Part shown: one piece after another, positions 6,390 to 15,114 of the stretch
Numbering within the stretch: the stretch's first letter is position 1
Layout: each line of letters starts with the position of its first letter
From: an uncultured Pelagibacteraceae bacterium
Lineage (GTDB): Bacteria > Pseudomonadota > Alphaproteobacteria > Pelagibacterales > Pelagibacteraceae
Assembly (NCBI GenBank): GCA_902623785.1
Contig: CACNVG010000001.1
Span: 200,714 to 264,713, forward strand
Direction of reading: 5' to 3'
Length of the DNA stretch: 64,000 nucleotides
Position numbers and translations under genes: made by a program
Notes under the pieces: model-generated
The model's input: only the letters and a program-made list of their open reading frames with translations
What the model was told of the DNA's origin: nothing
Database searches by the model: none

Positions 6390-8831
6390 ATGAAAAAGAT
6401 TCCTAGTTCAACTAAAGTTGTCGTTATTGGTGGTGGGGTTGTTGGATGTTCTTGTGCTTATCATTTAGCAAAATTCGGATGGAAGGACGTTATTCTTTTA
6501 GAAAGAGATAAACTTACATCAGGAACCACTTGGCACGCAGCAGGACTAGTCAGTCAATTAGGACCTTCTGCAACAATTACAAAAATTAGAAAATATTCTT
6601 TAGATCTTTATAAAGAACTTGAAAAGAAAGTAGATCATTCAGCAGGGCTTCGTTTAAATGGTGCAATGTCAATTGCTCAAGAAGAGGGTAGATGGCAAGA
6701 ATTAAAAAGACAAGCAACAACTGCTCAACTTTTTGATGTAGATGTGCAAATTTTAAATAAAGATCAAATTAAAGAAAAAGTTCCATTAATTAAAAATGAT
6801 GATTTGCTTGGTGGTATTTTAATGCCAGGTGATGGTTCAGGAGATCCATCAGGAATAACTCAATTACTTGCAAAAGCTGCAAGAGCAGAAGGTGCAAAAA
6901 TTTTTGAAGACTCACCTGTAGAAGATATTTTAGTTAAGAATAAAAGAATAGAAGGCGTAGTTGTTAATGGAGAAAAAATTGAATGTGAATATATTGTTTT
7001 AGCAACTGGAATGTGGTCAAGACAAATTGGAGAAAAATTAGGCGTAAGTATTCCATTATATCCAGCAGAACATTTTTATGTAATTACTGAACCAATCAAA
7101 GAAGTACCCAATGATTTACCAGTAATAAGAGATTTTGATAGTAGAACTTATTTTAAAGAGGATGCTGGAAAATTACTTTTAGGAATATTTGAAGGAAAAT
7201 CTATCCCTGCATTTGATAAAACAAATAAAGTTCCAGAAGATTTTTCTTTTGGTGAGTTTCCAGAAAATCTTGAACATTTTGAACCTTATTTAAATGCGTG
7301 TATGAAAAGGTTTCCTATTTTGGAAAAAACAGGAATTAGAAAGTTTTTTGCAGGACCTGAATCTTTTACACCAGACACAAATACTTTGTTGGGCGAAGTT
7401 CCTGAAGTTAAAAACTTTTTTGTTTGTTGTGGTTTAAATAGTATTGGAATAGCAAGTGCTGGCGGTGTTGGTAAAGTAACAGCAGAATGGATGATGAATG
7501 GTCATATTAATGAAGATATTTTTAGTTACGACATTAAAAGATTTCAAAAATTTCATTCTGGTATTAATTTTATTAAAGAAAGAGTGACGGAAACACTCGG
7601 TGATTTATATGGAATGCATTGGCCCTACAAACAACATAAAACTTCAAGAAATGTAATTACTGTTCCTTATCATGAAAGATTGAAAGATCATGGTGCATGT
7701 TTTGGTGTATCGGGCGGATATGAAAGACCAATGTGGTTCTCCAAAGATGAAAAAAATAAAGATTATGAATATAGTTATAATTATCAAAATTGGTATCCAA
7801 GTGCAGAATTTGAAACAAAAAATGCAAGAACAAATGTAGGCTTGTTTGAATTATCTCCATTTTCAAAATTTGATTTAAAAGGGGAAAAAGTACATGAAGA
7901 ATTACAAATTTTATGTACAGCAAATATTCCAACCGAACCTGGTAAAATCAAATATACGCAAATGTTAAATTCAGATGGAGGAATTGAAACTGACTTAACT
8001 GTTATTTGTATTGATAAGAATTATTTTAGAATTATTTCTTCTGCTGCAAATAGGGAACATGATAAATTTCATATTTTGAAGCATATTTCCAAAGATGTAG
8101 AATTAATTGATGTGACAGAGGATTATTGTTGTCTAGGTTTATTCGGTCCAAAAAGCAGAGATATGATTTCTTCAATAAGTTCTGATGATTTCTCTAATGA
8201 AAGCTTTAAATTTGCTACGGCTAAATTTGTTAAGATTGATGATGTAGAAGTTTGGGCTCAAAGAATTTCATATGTAGGGGAACTAGGCTTTGAACTCTAT
8301 GTAAAAAAAGAAAATGCTTTGAAACTTTTCGATATTTTAATGGATATAGGTAAATCTTATAAAATTTCTCTTTGTGGAATGCATGCAATGGATATTATGA
8401 GAATGGAAAGCGGTTATTTACATTGGGGCCATGATATTTCGCCTGAAGAAAATCAATTTGAGGCTGGTTTAAGATTTGCTGTTAGTTTTAAAAAGAATAT
8501 TAATTTTATTGGAAGAGCTGCTTTAGAAAAGAAGCGAGACAAAAAAGATCACAAGAAATTTAAAATGCTCATTTTGAACAATTCTAAAGAGGGAGCACCT
8601 TTGTTACTCCATGATGAACCTATTTACATAAAAGACAAGATTGTGGGACGTACAACTTCAGGATGCTATTCTTTTAATTACAATAAAAATTTAGCTTTTG
8701 GTTATATCAATTCAGGTCTAAGCAGCGACCAAATCGATAAACAAGCCTTTGAAATAGAGGTGGAGAAAAAAAAATACCCAGCATCAGTGATTACTAGACC
8801 TCTTAATGATAAAAAATTGAGCTCTCTTTAA
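6390..8831 (+). CDS. Dimethylglycine/sarcosine dehydrogenase-like FAD and folate-binding protein
   Basis: An 813-aa flavoenzyme of the DMGDH/sarcosine dehydrogenase family that oxidatively demethylates N-methylglycines and passes the one-carbon unit to tetrahydrofolate. The N-terminal DAO domain has the dinucleotide motif VVVIGGGVVGC at 10-20, and SGTTWHAAGL with His49 at the position that binds FAD covalently in rat DMGDH. From about residue 430 a GcvT-like aminomethyltransferase domain follows (RTNVGLFELSPFSKF, GCVT-C tail to 813). Length fits two-domain DMGDH/SARDH. SAR11 cells use glycine betaine-derived methyl groups, so dimethylglycine or sarcosine is a plausible substrate; which one cannot be told. 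Monocistronic, with its own close promoter. Confidence 0.88.
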   Translation: MKKIPSSTKVVVIGGGVVGCSCAYHLAKFGWKDVILLERDKLTSGTTWHAAGLVSQLGPSATITKIRKYSLDLYKELEKKVDHSAGLRLNGAMSIAQEEGRWQELKRQATTAQLFDVDVQILNKDQIKEKVPLIKNDDLLGGILMPGDGSGDPSGITQLLAKAARAEGAKIFEDSPVEDILVKNKRIEGVVVNGEKIECEYIVLATGMWSRQIGEKLGVSIPLYPAEHFYVITEPIKEVPNDLPVIRDFDSRTYFKEDAGKLLLGIFEGKSIPAFDKTNKVPEDFSFGEFPENLEHFEPYLNACMKRFPILEKTGIRKFFAGPESFTPDTNTLLGEVPEVKNFFVCCGLNSIGIASAGGVGKVTAEWMMNGHINEDIFSYDIKRFQKFHSGINFIKERVTETLGDLYGMHWPYKQHKTSRNVITVPYHERLKDHGACFGVSGGYERPMWFSKDEKNKDYEYSYNYQNWYPSAEFETKNARTNVGLFELSPFSKFDLKGEKVHEELQILCTANIPTEPGKIKYTQMLNSDGGIETDLTVICIDKNYFRIISSAANREHDKFHILKHISKDVELIDVTEDYCCLGLFGPKSRDMISSISSDDFSNESFKFATAKFVKIDDVEVWAQRISYVGELGFELYVKKENALKLFDILMDIGKSYKISLCGMHAMDIMRMESGYLHWGHDISPEENQFEAGLRFAVSFKKNINFIGRAALEKKRDKKDHKKFKMLILNNSKEGAPLLLHDEPIYIKDKIVGRTTSGCYSFNYNKNLAFGYINSGLSSDQIDKQAFEIEVEKKKYPASVITRPLNDKKLSSL

Positions 8832-8839
8832 GACCATTT

Positions 8840-8878
8840 TGGACAAGGGTCAAAAATCTACAACTCATTTTGAACAAA
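8840..8878 (+). promoter_or_regulatory. Possible paired operator, TGGACAAG and TGAACAAA
   Basis: TGGACAAG at 8840-8847 and TGAACAAA at 8871-8878 have starts 31 bp apart, about three helical turns. The second lies 15 bp upstream of the -35 at 8886. The same TGAACAAA occurs at 10165-10172, 14 bp upstream of a possible -35 (TTGAAT 10179-10184) before the BASS transporter. The two promoters flank a double-HTH regulator gene, which may be the binding protein. This is a pattern only; AT-rich DNA yields such matches by chance. Confidence 0.3.
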
Positions 8879-8885
8879 GATTTTC

Positions 8886-8914
8886 TTGAAAGAACGAATC
8901 AGTTGGTGTTAAAT
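8886..8914 (+). promoter_or_regulatory. Promoter of the 62-aa membrane protein gene
   Basis: TTGAAA at 8886-8891, a 17-bp spacer, TTAAAT at 8909-8914; the ATG follows seven bases later at 8922. No ribosome-binding site fits in the gap, so the transcript would be leaderless or nearly so. Confidence 0.5.
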
Positions 8915-8921
8915 ACATTCT

Positions 8922-9110
8922 ATGAGTGGGGAAACATCAAGTTACGATCAACAGGTAGAGTTAAAAAAAACGCCAAACATTAAAGTTGATATAAACGATT
9001 TACTTTCAAGAGTAAGAGACGAGAAGAAAAAAGAAAGAAAAGAAAATCTTTTATTCCTAGGTTTAATTGGTTCAGTAATAGTAATTACTGGTATTATTGC
9101 GTCTCTTTAA
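8922..9110 (+). CDS. Small tail-anchored membrane protein of unknown function
   Basis: A 62-aa protein not recognised as a named family. The first 40 or so residues are hydrophilic and strongly charged (VRDEKKKERKEN), and the C terminus is a single hydrophobic segment of about 18 residues (LLFLGLIGSVIVITGIIASL), so it should sit in the inner membrane with its N terminus in the cytoplasm. ATG has no Shine-Dalgarno but a promoter at 8886-8914 makes a leaderless start credible. The stop overlaps by four bases with the convergent regulator gene. Position between DMGDH and a transporter does not reveal a role. Confidence 0.65.
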   Translation: MSGETSSYDQQVELKKTPNIKVDINDLLSRVRDEKKKERKENLLFLGLIGSVIVITGIIASL

Positions 9111-10129
9111 TTAAATACTGTTAAATTTAACAATTTCGTTAACATTCTAATAAATCTTTCTTCATTAGTTTTATTAATATCACGAACTGCTTTTAAAGTT
9201 ACATCTCTTTCAATAGTATTTGTATCCAATTTTGGTAACCCGAATAAAAGATAAAGATTATTTTTATCTTTTTTAAGCAATTTTCTTTTAATCAAATAAT
9301 TTAATTTTCTAAGCGCTGTAGGCCTTGGTATTCCTGATAGCTCAGATATAGTCATAGCATTTAAACCTTTGTTTCCCCAATTATTAATTTTTTCAACGAA
9401 ATTATCTGATGTTAATTCTGGACTCATATTTTCTTTAAAACCTTTATTCATTACAAGATTTTGATTATAAGCGCACTGAGCCCAGATAGACCAGGTCTCT
9501 ATATCTCCAAAAAATTTTTTCCAGCCTACAATAGTTGGTATTTGAAATTCAAAAAAGATAGTCCAAATTTGTGTAAAATTATCTCTTATCTTTTTGTCAA
9601 GAATTGACCTATCAACCTTTTGATCTAAAAGATTCGCTTTAGATAAAAAATCTGTAAATCTTGAAAGCAATCTCGCCATAGATTGTATTGAATTAACAGG
9701 TTTTTGAAACTCTTGTCCTTTACGGTTTATCATTATTTTTTTCTTATCTTTTTTAATAACTCCATCTCGCTCTAACTCTAAAATTTTTCTTCGAGTAGTT
9801 TCTTTAGAAATCAATAAATCTCTCGATAAATCGATCACATTTATTTTTTGTATTTCGTAGGTTTCTTTTGCATAAAATTCATCAAATGAATTTTTGATTT
9901 GATAATCTTGATAGGCTTTAAAAGTTTTATTAATTAAATAAATGAGAATTATATATTTATCAAAATCCTTAAATCTTGAGTAAGCATTGTGTAGCCATTG
10001 TTGTTGGAAATAAAATCTTTCAGTAACGATATAATTAAAATTTTTGTGATAGACGGATTTAATTTGTTCTTCTTGGATCTGATTTGAAAATTTTAACTCT
10101 CTTAAAGACATTTTATATAGATTACGCAA
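9107..10129 (-). CDS. Putative transcriptional regulator with two winged-helix HTH segments
   Basis: A 340-aa protein with two HTH-like segments. The first, about residues 98-137 (VIDLSRDLLISKETTRRKI then ELERDGVIKKD), looks like a MarR/ArsR-type winged helix. The second, about 257-295 (AMTISELSGIPRPTALRKL then NYLIKRKLLKKD), has the same layout, so the protein may be an internal duplication. No ligand domain or response-regulator domain is seen. Orthologous family name not recognised. It is transcribed away from the BASS transporter at 10222 and converges on the 62-aa gene; TGAACAAA motifs flank it on both sides and could be its targets. DNA binding is inferred from the HTH pattern only. Confidence 0.65.
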   Translation of the reverse strand: MRNLYKMSLRELKFSNQIQEEQIKSVYHKNFNYIVTERFYFQQQWLHNAYSRFKDFDKYIILIYLINKTFKAYQDYQIKNSFDEFYAKETYEIQKINVIDLSRDLLISKETTRRKILELERDGVIKKDKKKIMINRKGQEFQKPVNSIQSMARLLSRFTDFLSKANLLDQKVDRSILDKKIRDNFTQIWTIFFEFQIPTIVGWKKFFGDIETWSIWAQCAYNQNLVMNKGFKENMSPELTSDNFVEKINNWGNKGLNAMTISELSGIPRPTALRKLNYLIKRKLLKKDKNNLYLLFGLPKLDTNTIERDVTLKAVRDINKTNEERFIRMLTKLLNLTVFN

Positions 10130-10221
10130 ATAATCTTAAATTTTATGATTTAGCAACCCCAAAATGAACAAAAATACCTTGAATTTTATTTTTTTTCCTT
10201 CATAAAGCTCATGAGGGAATT

Positions 10222-11076
10222 GTGGAATTTGTAAAAACCGTTGGACCACTTGGCATGATTTTTATCATGTTTTCATTGGGTCTTAATCTATCTTACAGAG
10301 ATTTCTTAGAGGTATTAAAAAAACCAAGAAATCTTATTGTTGCACTAATTTGTCAAATGGTAATGCTTCCATTTATTGGGATTATAATCATTTCCTTCTT
10401 TCCAATGCAGGCCGAGTTTCAACTTGGAGTATTCTTATTATTAATTCTACCCTCTGCAGTGATGTCAAATTACGCGACCAAACTTGTAAAAGGAAATGTA
10501 GCGTTGTCAATAACTATCACCTCGATATGTGGACTAGTATCATTCATAACAATTCCAATGTTTTTAAAGATTTATGCAGCCTTCTTTTCATCGGTTGAGT
10601 TTGATCTGAATCTTTTAAAATTTTCTGTAAGAATGTTTTTATTTATAGCTTTACCAACATTTGTTGGAATTTTAGTTAGGGGAAATTTCAAAAGATTTTC
10701 TGAGCAAAATAATTTAAAATTTGATAGAGCAGCCCTTGCTTTATTCATAATTATTTTATTAGTTGCTATATTTACTGAACAAGGAAATTTAGGTGGCTAT
10801 TTTGCAGATGCGGGAGCTATTGCCTTTGTGGTAATTATTTCAGTATTGACCACGGTTTACATTATTACAAGTTACACTTTAAGAGATGTAAAGGTTAAAA
10901 GAACTATCATGATTGAGGCAATGTTGCAAAATGGTGCAATGGGTTTTATTGTTGGCGCTCAATTATTCCATCAGATAGAGTATATTACACCTATAGCAAT
11001 TTATGCTTTAATTCAATATGTTGCCTTAATGTTTTATATAGGAAACATTAATATAAACAGAATTACAGCAAAATAA
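10222..11076 (+). CDS. Bile acid:sodium symporter (BASS) family transporter
   Basis: An integral membrane protein of 284 aa with eight or more hydrophobic segments, related to the BASS/SBF sodium symporters. Diagnostic text: the opening GPLGMIFIMFSLGLNLSYRDF, followed by QMVMLPFIGI, LPSAVMSNYATKLVKGNVALS and LQNGAMGFIVG in the later helices. The start is GTG at 10222 with GAGGG about 5 bases upstream; an earlier ATG at 10211 is in another frame and hits a stop. Members carry organic anions (pyruvate, pantothenate, bile acids) with sodium; the substrate here is unknown. Divergent from the double-HTH regulator, which may control it. Confidence 0.8.
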   Translation: MEFVKTVGPLGMIFIMFSLGLNLSYRDFLEVLKKPRNLIVALICQMVMLPFIGIIIISFFPMQAEFQLGVFLLLILPSAVMSNYATKLVKGNVALSITITSICGLVSFITIPMFLKIYAAFFSSVEFDLNLLKFSVRMFLFIALPTFVGILVRGNFKRFSEQNNLKFDRAALALFIIILLVAIFTEQGNLGGYFADAGAIAFVVIISVLTTVYIITSYTLRDVKVKRTIMIEAMLQNGAMGFIVGAQLFHQIEYITPIAIYALIQYVALMFYIGNININRITAK

Positions 11077-11100
11077 TTTTAAGTTTACTTAAAAATTTAA

Positions 11101-11150
11101 ACTAGACAAAATATTAAACTTTCTTAATTGATATAATATTTAAGTCTAGT
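11101..11150. terminator. Hairpin between convergent genes, possible bidirectional terminator
   Basis: ACTAGAC (11101-11107) pairs with GTCTAGT (11144-11150), and AATATTA (11110-11116) with TAATATT (11134-11140), giving 14 base pairs with a small asymmetric internal loop. It covers the 3' end of the FkbM gene and follows the BASS gene by 24 bp, so it could end both transcripts. T-runs beyond it are broken, hence moderate confidence. Confidence 0.4.
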
Positions 11151-11918
11151 GACTTCAATTTTTGGAGTTTTTTCAGGTAAAAAAACAACATTATTCGCGT
11201 TTGTATTTTTTTTTAAAAGAGATTTTTTCTTTGGATCTAATAAAACAAAATTTTTATCAAAAATATAAGGTTTATAACCAAATTTTTTCATCAGGTTTAA
11301 AATTTTATTAAAGTTATTATGATTATATTCAACAATTATAAGTGGTTTATTTTTTTTTATTGTTTTCTTGGAAGTGAGCAAAATTTCATATTCTGAACCC
11401 TCTGTATCAATCTTTATTATGTTTGGTTTTAAATTTAGACTGTCAATTTTTGTAGTTTTAACTTTGGTTTTCTTGAAAGAAAATTTAGTTAATTTAATAT
11501 TAAAAAAGAAACTAATCCTTTTTTTAAGAAGATCTAATGATGTAGAACTCATTTGAGATAATTCTTTACCAAGTAAAATAGGGGTATAAAAAATTTCTTG
11601 ACCTTTTTTTTGACTCACAATTTTGTTGAGACAACTGATCCTCTTATCTTTTTTATATTTATTTCTAATTAAATTAAAATTTTTAACATTCGGTTCAATA
11701 CTTATTATTTTGCAACTAGAATTATATTTTAGAAAATTATAAATACTCTCCCCATTGTGAGCACCCACATCGACGATAACTGGTTTACCAATTAATTTTA
11801 CAATTGAATATTCTTTTTCACTATAAAGGAAATGAAATCTTTCGATCAAATTATGAGCAATTACAGTAAGTAAAGAATTACTTTTAATTGCACTTTTAAA
11901 TTTATGTAAAAATATCAT
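11124..11918 (-). CDS. FkbM family SAM-dependent methyltransferase
   Basis: A 264-aa class I methyltransferase of the FkbM family, which commonly O-methylates sugars in surface glycans. Motif I is VIVDVGAHNGES near residues 47-60, with IISIEPN as the acidic end of the second strand, and the family hallmark KIDTEGSEYEIL lies near 170. The C-terminal third is Lys/Asn-rich and less conserved. It begins the glycan block and is divergent from a GT-C glycosyltransferase, so O-methylation of a surface sugar is the likely job. The acceptor is unknown. Confidence 0.85.
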   Translation of the reverse strand: MIFLHKFKSAIKSNSLLTVIAHNLIERFHFLYSEKEYSIVKLIGKPVIVDVGAHNGESIYNFLKYNSSCKIISIEPNVKNFNLIRNKYKKDKRISCLNKIVSQKKGQEIFYTPILLGKELSQMSSTSLDLLKKRISFFFNIKLTKFSFKKTKVKTTKIDSLNLKPNIIKIDTEGSEYEILLTSKKTIKKNKPLIIVEYNHNNFNKILNLMKKFGYKPYIFDKNFVLLDPKKKSLLKKNTNANNVVFLPEKTPKIEVTRLKYYIN

Positions 11919-11970
11919 TTTCTTCTCTTTATTTAAGTCAATTTTTTAGTAAAAGATATATTGAATTATA

Positions 11971-13629
11971 ATGACCAATAATTTTTTAACAAATTTTAGA
12001 ATAAATAACTTATTTATATTAATATTTTTTTTATCATATTTTATATTTGGAATTATCTTAATTCAAGATTATGGAATATCTTGGGATGAATCTGCAGAAA
12101 GAATGCATGGTTTTATATCTGGCAATTATGTTTTAGAAAAAATATTACCCGAAGAAACATACTTAAAATTATTCGAGGGTATAATAAACTCAAGTTTCAG
12201 TGATTTAAGCCATCTAGATGCTCCTAAATTAATGGAACATAAAGATAAAGCTTACGGGGTTTTCTTTGAATTACCAATGGCTTTGTTAGAAATCACAATT
12301 GGTTTCGATGAAATCAAAAATGTTTATTTATTTAGACATTACGTAACTTTCTCTATTTTTTTTATTGGAATTATTTATTTTTATAAATATCTAAATATAA
12401 TATTTAATAGTCCATCTTTAGCATTGCTTGGTTGTATTTTTTTAATTTCTAGTCCAAGAATTTTTGCAGAGTCTTTTTATAATTCAAAAGATATTATATT
12501 TTTATCTATCTTCAATGTATCAAATTATTACGGCATTAATTTATTGATGAAGAAAAATTTCAGTAACTCAATTTTATTTTCTTTATCAGTTGCAGCACTA
12601 ACTAGCTTTAGGGTAATAGGTCTTTTAGTACCAATACTGTATTTAATTTTAGCAATTAGAGAGTACTTTCTAACCAAAAATATCAACATAATAAAAATTT
12701 TTATTTTAACATTATTCTTATTTATATTTTTTTTAGTTCTTTTTTGGCCTTTTTTGTGGGAAGACCCCATCAGTAATTTAATTTACGTTATTTTTCATTT
12801 TGCCTCAAAACTTCAAAATCAAGAAATGTTATATTTAGGTGCGGAGGTGCTATCAAGTGATTTACCTTGGCACTACTTATTTGTATGGATAATAGTTTCC
12901 AATCCACTTCATATAACAATTTTTTCAATTATTGGAATAACAATATTTTTTGTTAATTTTTTTAAAAACAAATTTTTATACACTGATTATAATTTTTTAA
13001 AGTTATCAATTTTATTAATATATCTGATAATACCTTTTTCTACATTTATTCTACTTAGACCAGATATACAAAGTGGCTGGCGTCACTTCTTTTTTTTACT
13101 ACCATCGATTATAGTTTTTAGTTTAATTTGTATTAATTTTTTTACAAGAGAAGAAAACATAGGAATAATAAAGTACTTTATTTATTTAATCGTATCTTTA
13201 AGCTTGCTGCATACATTTGTGTGGAGTGTAAAAAACCATCCCCATCAGTACGTATATTTCAATAATTTAATATATAAAAAAAAATTGATTAATTTTTTTG
13301 ATAAAGATTATTGGGGCCTCTCTAATAAGCAGCTTATTGATTTTTTAGTTGAAAATTACGAATACGAAAAAATTTATTATGATCATAGTAATTCTTCAAA
13401 TATTTATTTAAGCTTAAATAATCTCAAAGAAATTGATAGAAAAAGATTTATTAAAAAAGAAAATATGCCAAAAGATACTAAATATTATTTTTATTTTTTT
13501 AATAATGCAAATAAGGCACCTTTTGAAAAACAGAAAAAAATTATGCTTTTAAATAATAAAAATGAAATTGTTAAAGATATTGTTGTGGACGGGAGCTCAA
13601 TTAATACTCTTTATAAAATTTATAATTAG
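11971..13629 (+). CDS. GT-C type membrane glycosyltransferase-like protein
   Basis: A 552-aa protein with about ten hydrophobic helices through residue 420 and a hydrophilic C-terminal tail of about 130 residues. The segment after the first helix, DYGISWDESAERMHG, fits the acidic first-loop motif of GT-C enzymes (PMT/ArnT-like), which use polyprenyl-phosphate sugars on the outer face of the inner membrane. WRHFFFLLPSIIVFS and the HPHQYVYFNN segment resemble uncharacterised bacterial members. A TATATT box ends eight bases before the ATG. The neighbours are glycan genes. Donor and acceptor are not predictable. Confidence 0.7.
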   Translation: MTNNFLTNFRINNLFILIFFLSYFIFGIILIQDYGISWDESAERMHGFISGNYVLEKILPEETYLKLFEGIINSSFSDLSHLDAPKLMEHKDKAYGVFFELPMALLEITIGFDEIKNVYLFRHYVTFSIFFIGIIYFYKYLNIIFNSPSLALLGCIFLISSPRIFAESFYNSKDIIFLSIFNVSNYYGINLLMKKNFSNSILFSLSVAALTSFRVIGLLVPILYLILAIREYFLTKNINIIKIFILTLFLFIFFLVLFWPFLWEDPISNLIYVIFHFASKLQNQEMLYLGAEVLSSDLPWHYLFVWIIVSNPLHITIFSIIGITIFFVNFFKNKFLYTDYNFLKLSILLIYLIIPFSTFILLRPDIQSGWRHFFFLLPSIIVFSLICINFFTREENIGIIKYFIYLIVSLSLLHTFVWSVKNHPHQYVYFNNLIYKKKLINFFDKDYWGLSNKQLIDFLVENYEYEKIYYDHSNSSNIYLSLNNLKEIDRKRFIKKENMPKDTKYYFYFFNNANKAPFEKQKKIMLLNNKNEIVKDIVVDGSSINTLYKIYN

Positions 13630-13654
13630 TAGTATAAATCAACAATAATTTAAT

Positions 13655-13731
13655 GGCGGGGTAGCTCAGTTGGTTAGAGCGCGGGACTCATAAGCCCGAG
13701 GTCAGTGGTTCGATCCCACTTCCCGCTACCA
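13655..13731 (+). tRNA. tRNA with CAU anticodon, probably elongator tRNA-Met
   Basis: A complete 77-nt cloverleaf with encoded CCA. The acceptor GGCGGGG pairs with TCCCGCT (G-U at both ends), D-arm GCTC/GAGC, anticodon loop CTCATAA, T-arm AGTGG/CCACT around TTCGATC. Position 31-39 is an A-G mismatch. The first pair is G-U rather than the initiator's C-A mismatch, and the three G-C pairs next to the loop typical of initiators are shifted, so an elongator Met is favoured; a lysidine-modified Ile2 tRNA is the alternative. It lies between two GT-C genes. Its last six bases are antisense to the end of the 13726-15105 gene. Confidence 0.93.
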
Positions 13732-15105
13732 CTTAACTAAAATTAAATCAACTCTGTTAAGTTTAGTACGTTTTAATATTTTTAAGCTGGTGTTACAGTT
13801 TTTATTAAGATCATAAATGCATATTACCCAAAAGGCTGAACTCATATTGTGCTCTTTTTTTATGTAATTAATTATCAATTTTTCTTCTTTAGCAATATAA
13901 TCAATATAATTCAAAACCGTCTTTCTTGCTGGAACTTCATTCGGCATTTTCTTAATTTTAATTTTGAAATCCTTAAATTCAGAGTCATTAATTATTTTTA
14001 AAGATTTTTTTATTTGTGGTTTTAAAATCCATCTTTCTTTATAAAATTGTTTAATAGCTTGTTCTGTAGTCATATTTCCAACCGTAAGTAAAATTATAAG
14101 AGTAATAATAATATTTCTTAATTTATCATGTAGTTTAAATGAAATATGAGTAATAATTATAACTATCGGGATTATAGCAAATATCAAATATCTAGCAATT
14201 AGCACTGGATCAAAAAATAAACTATAAATTATTGGGATAAAGTAAGATAAAAATAAATATATGAAAAAAAATATAATATTATGATCTTTAGTTTTAAATT
14301 TAATAAATTTAAAAACTAAATAAACTAGTATTATTAAATGAATTATTCCAACAATTCTTGATCCAAAAAATTTTGAAAAAAAGAAATTTGTAAAAAATTT
14401 AAGGTCAATTTCCTCTATCCAGCTCGGTTTTCCTGAACTTTCAATAGAGTATATAAGAAGATAGTAAAATACAAAAAATATAAAGATGATTATTAAAAAT
14501 AAATTTATTTTAGCTACTTTGATTTTATTTAGATATAAATATATAGAGAAAAAAAAATAGGAACAAATTAAAATAAATGTAAATGGGTGAAGTAAGACTG
14601 ATGTTAAAGTAAACCCAGAAAATAAAACTAGGCTGAAATTATTTTTATCTTTAAGATATTTAAAAAAAAACAAAATCGATAAACTAGTAAACAAAAATAA
14701 TACTGAATAAACCCTTAATTCTTGAGCATAGGAAATTAAAAAAACATTTAATCCTATTAAAAATCCAGATAACAAATATGCGTTTGATTTACTTAAGGTT
14801 CTTGATAAATCCATTATTACAAAAATTGAAAGTATTGAACTCACAGCTGGCAAATATCTTGCAATATTTTCATGATATCCGAATATTTGAAAATATATTT
14901 TTGTTATTAAATTAAAAAAAAGGGGGACCTGTTCAATATCTCTGTGATTATTTAAGCTTTCAGAAAATGAATATTCTGGATTAGCAACCCAGAAAGTAAT
15001 CATTTCATCAATCCAAAAGTCATCATAATTAATGTTATATAATCTGAAACAAATACTGCTTGAAACGATTAGAAAAAATATGGAGACTTTAATTCTTGTG
15101 GACAT
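13726..15105 (-). CDS. GT-C type membrane glycosyltransferase (PMT/ArnT-like)
   Basis: A 459-aa polytopic protein with about eleven hydrophobic helices. The first periplasmic loop has NYDDFWIDEMITFWVANP, the Asp-Glu motif of GT-C glycosyltransferases acting on polyprenyl-linked sugars, and LPAVSSILSIFVIMDLSR is typical of the PMT_2 domain. The last 100 residues are hydrophilic. The stop codon lies inside the tRNA gene's 3' end on the other strand, a six-base antisense overlap. It is downstream of the dTDP-sugar genes, 9 bp after the rmlD-like gene, so it may transfer the sugar those genes make. Confidence 0.78.
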   Translation of the reverse strand: MSTRIKVSIFFLIVSSSICFRLYNINYDDFWIDEMITFWVANPEYSFSESLNNHRDIEQVPLFFNLITKIYFQIFGYHENIARYLPAVSSILSIFVIMDLSRTLSKSNAYLLSGFLIGLNVFLISYAQELRVYSVLFLFTSLSILFFFKYLKDKNNFSLVLFSGFTLTSVLLHPFTFILICSYFFFSIYLYLNKIKVAKINLFLIIIFIFFVFYYLLIYSIESSGKPSWIEEIDLKFFTNFFFSKFFGSRIVGIIHLIILVYLVFKFIKFKTKDHNIIFFFIYLFLSYFIPIIYSLFFDPVLIARYLIFAIIPIVIIITHISFKLHDKLRNIIITLIILLTVGNMTTEQAIKQFYKERWILKPQIKKSLKIINDSEFKDFKIKIKKMPNEVPARKTVLNYIDYIAKEEKLIINYIKKEHNMSSAFWVICIYDLNKNCNTSLKILKRTKLNRVDLILVKW

Positions 15106-15114
15106 AACAAAAAC

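Noticed and set aside
13655-13731. Initiator tRNA-fMet
   Set aside because: The first acceptor pair is G-U, not the C-A mismatch of initiators, and the G-C triple is not directly next to the anticodon loop.
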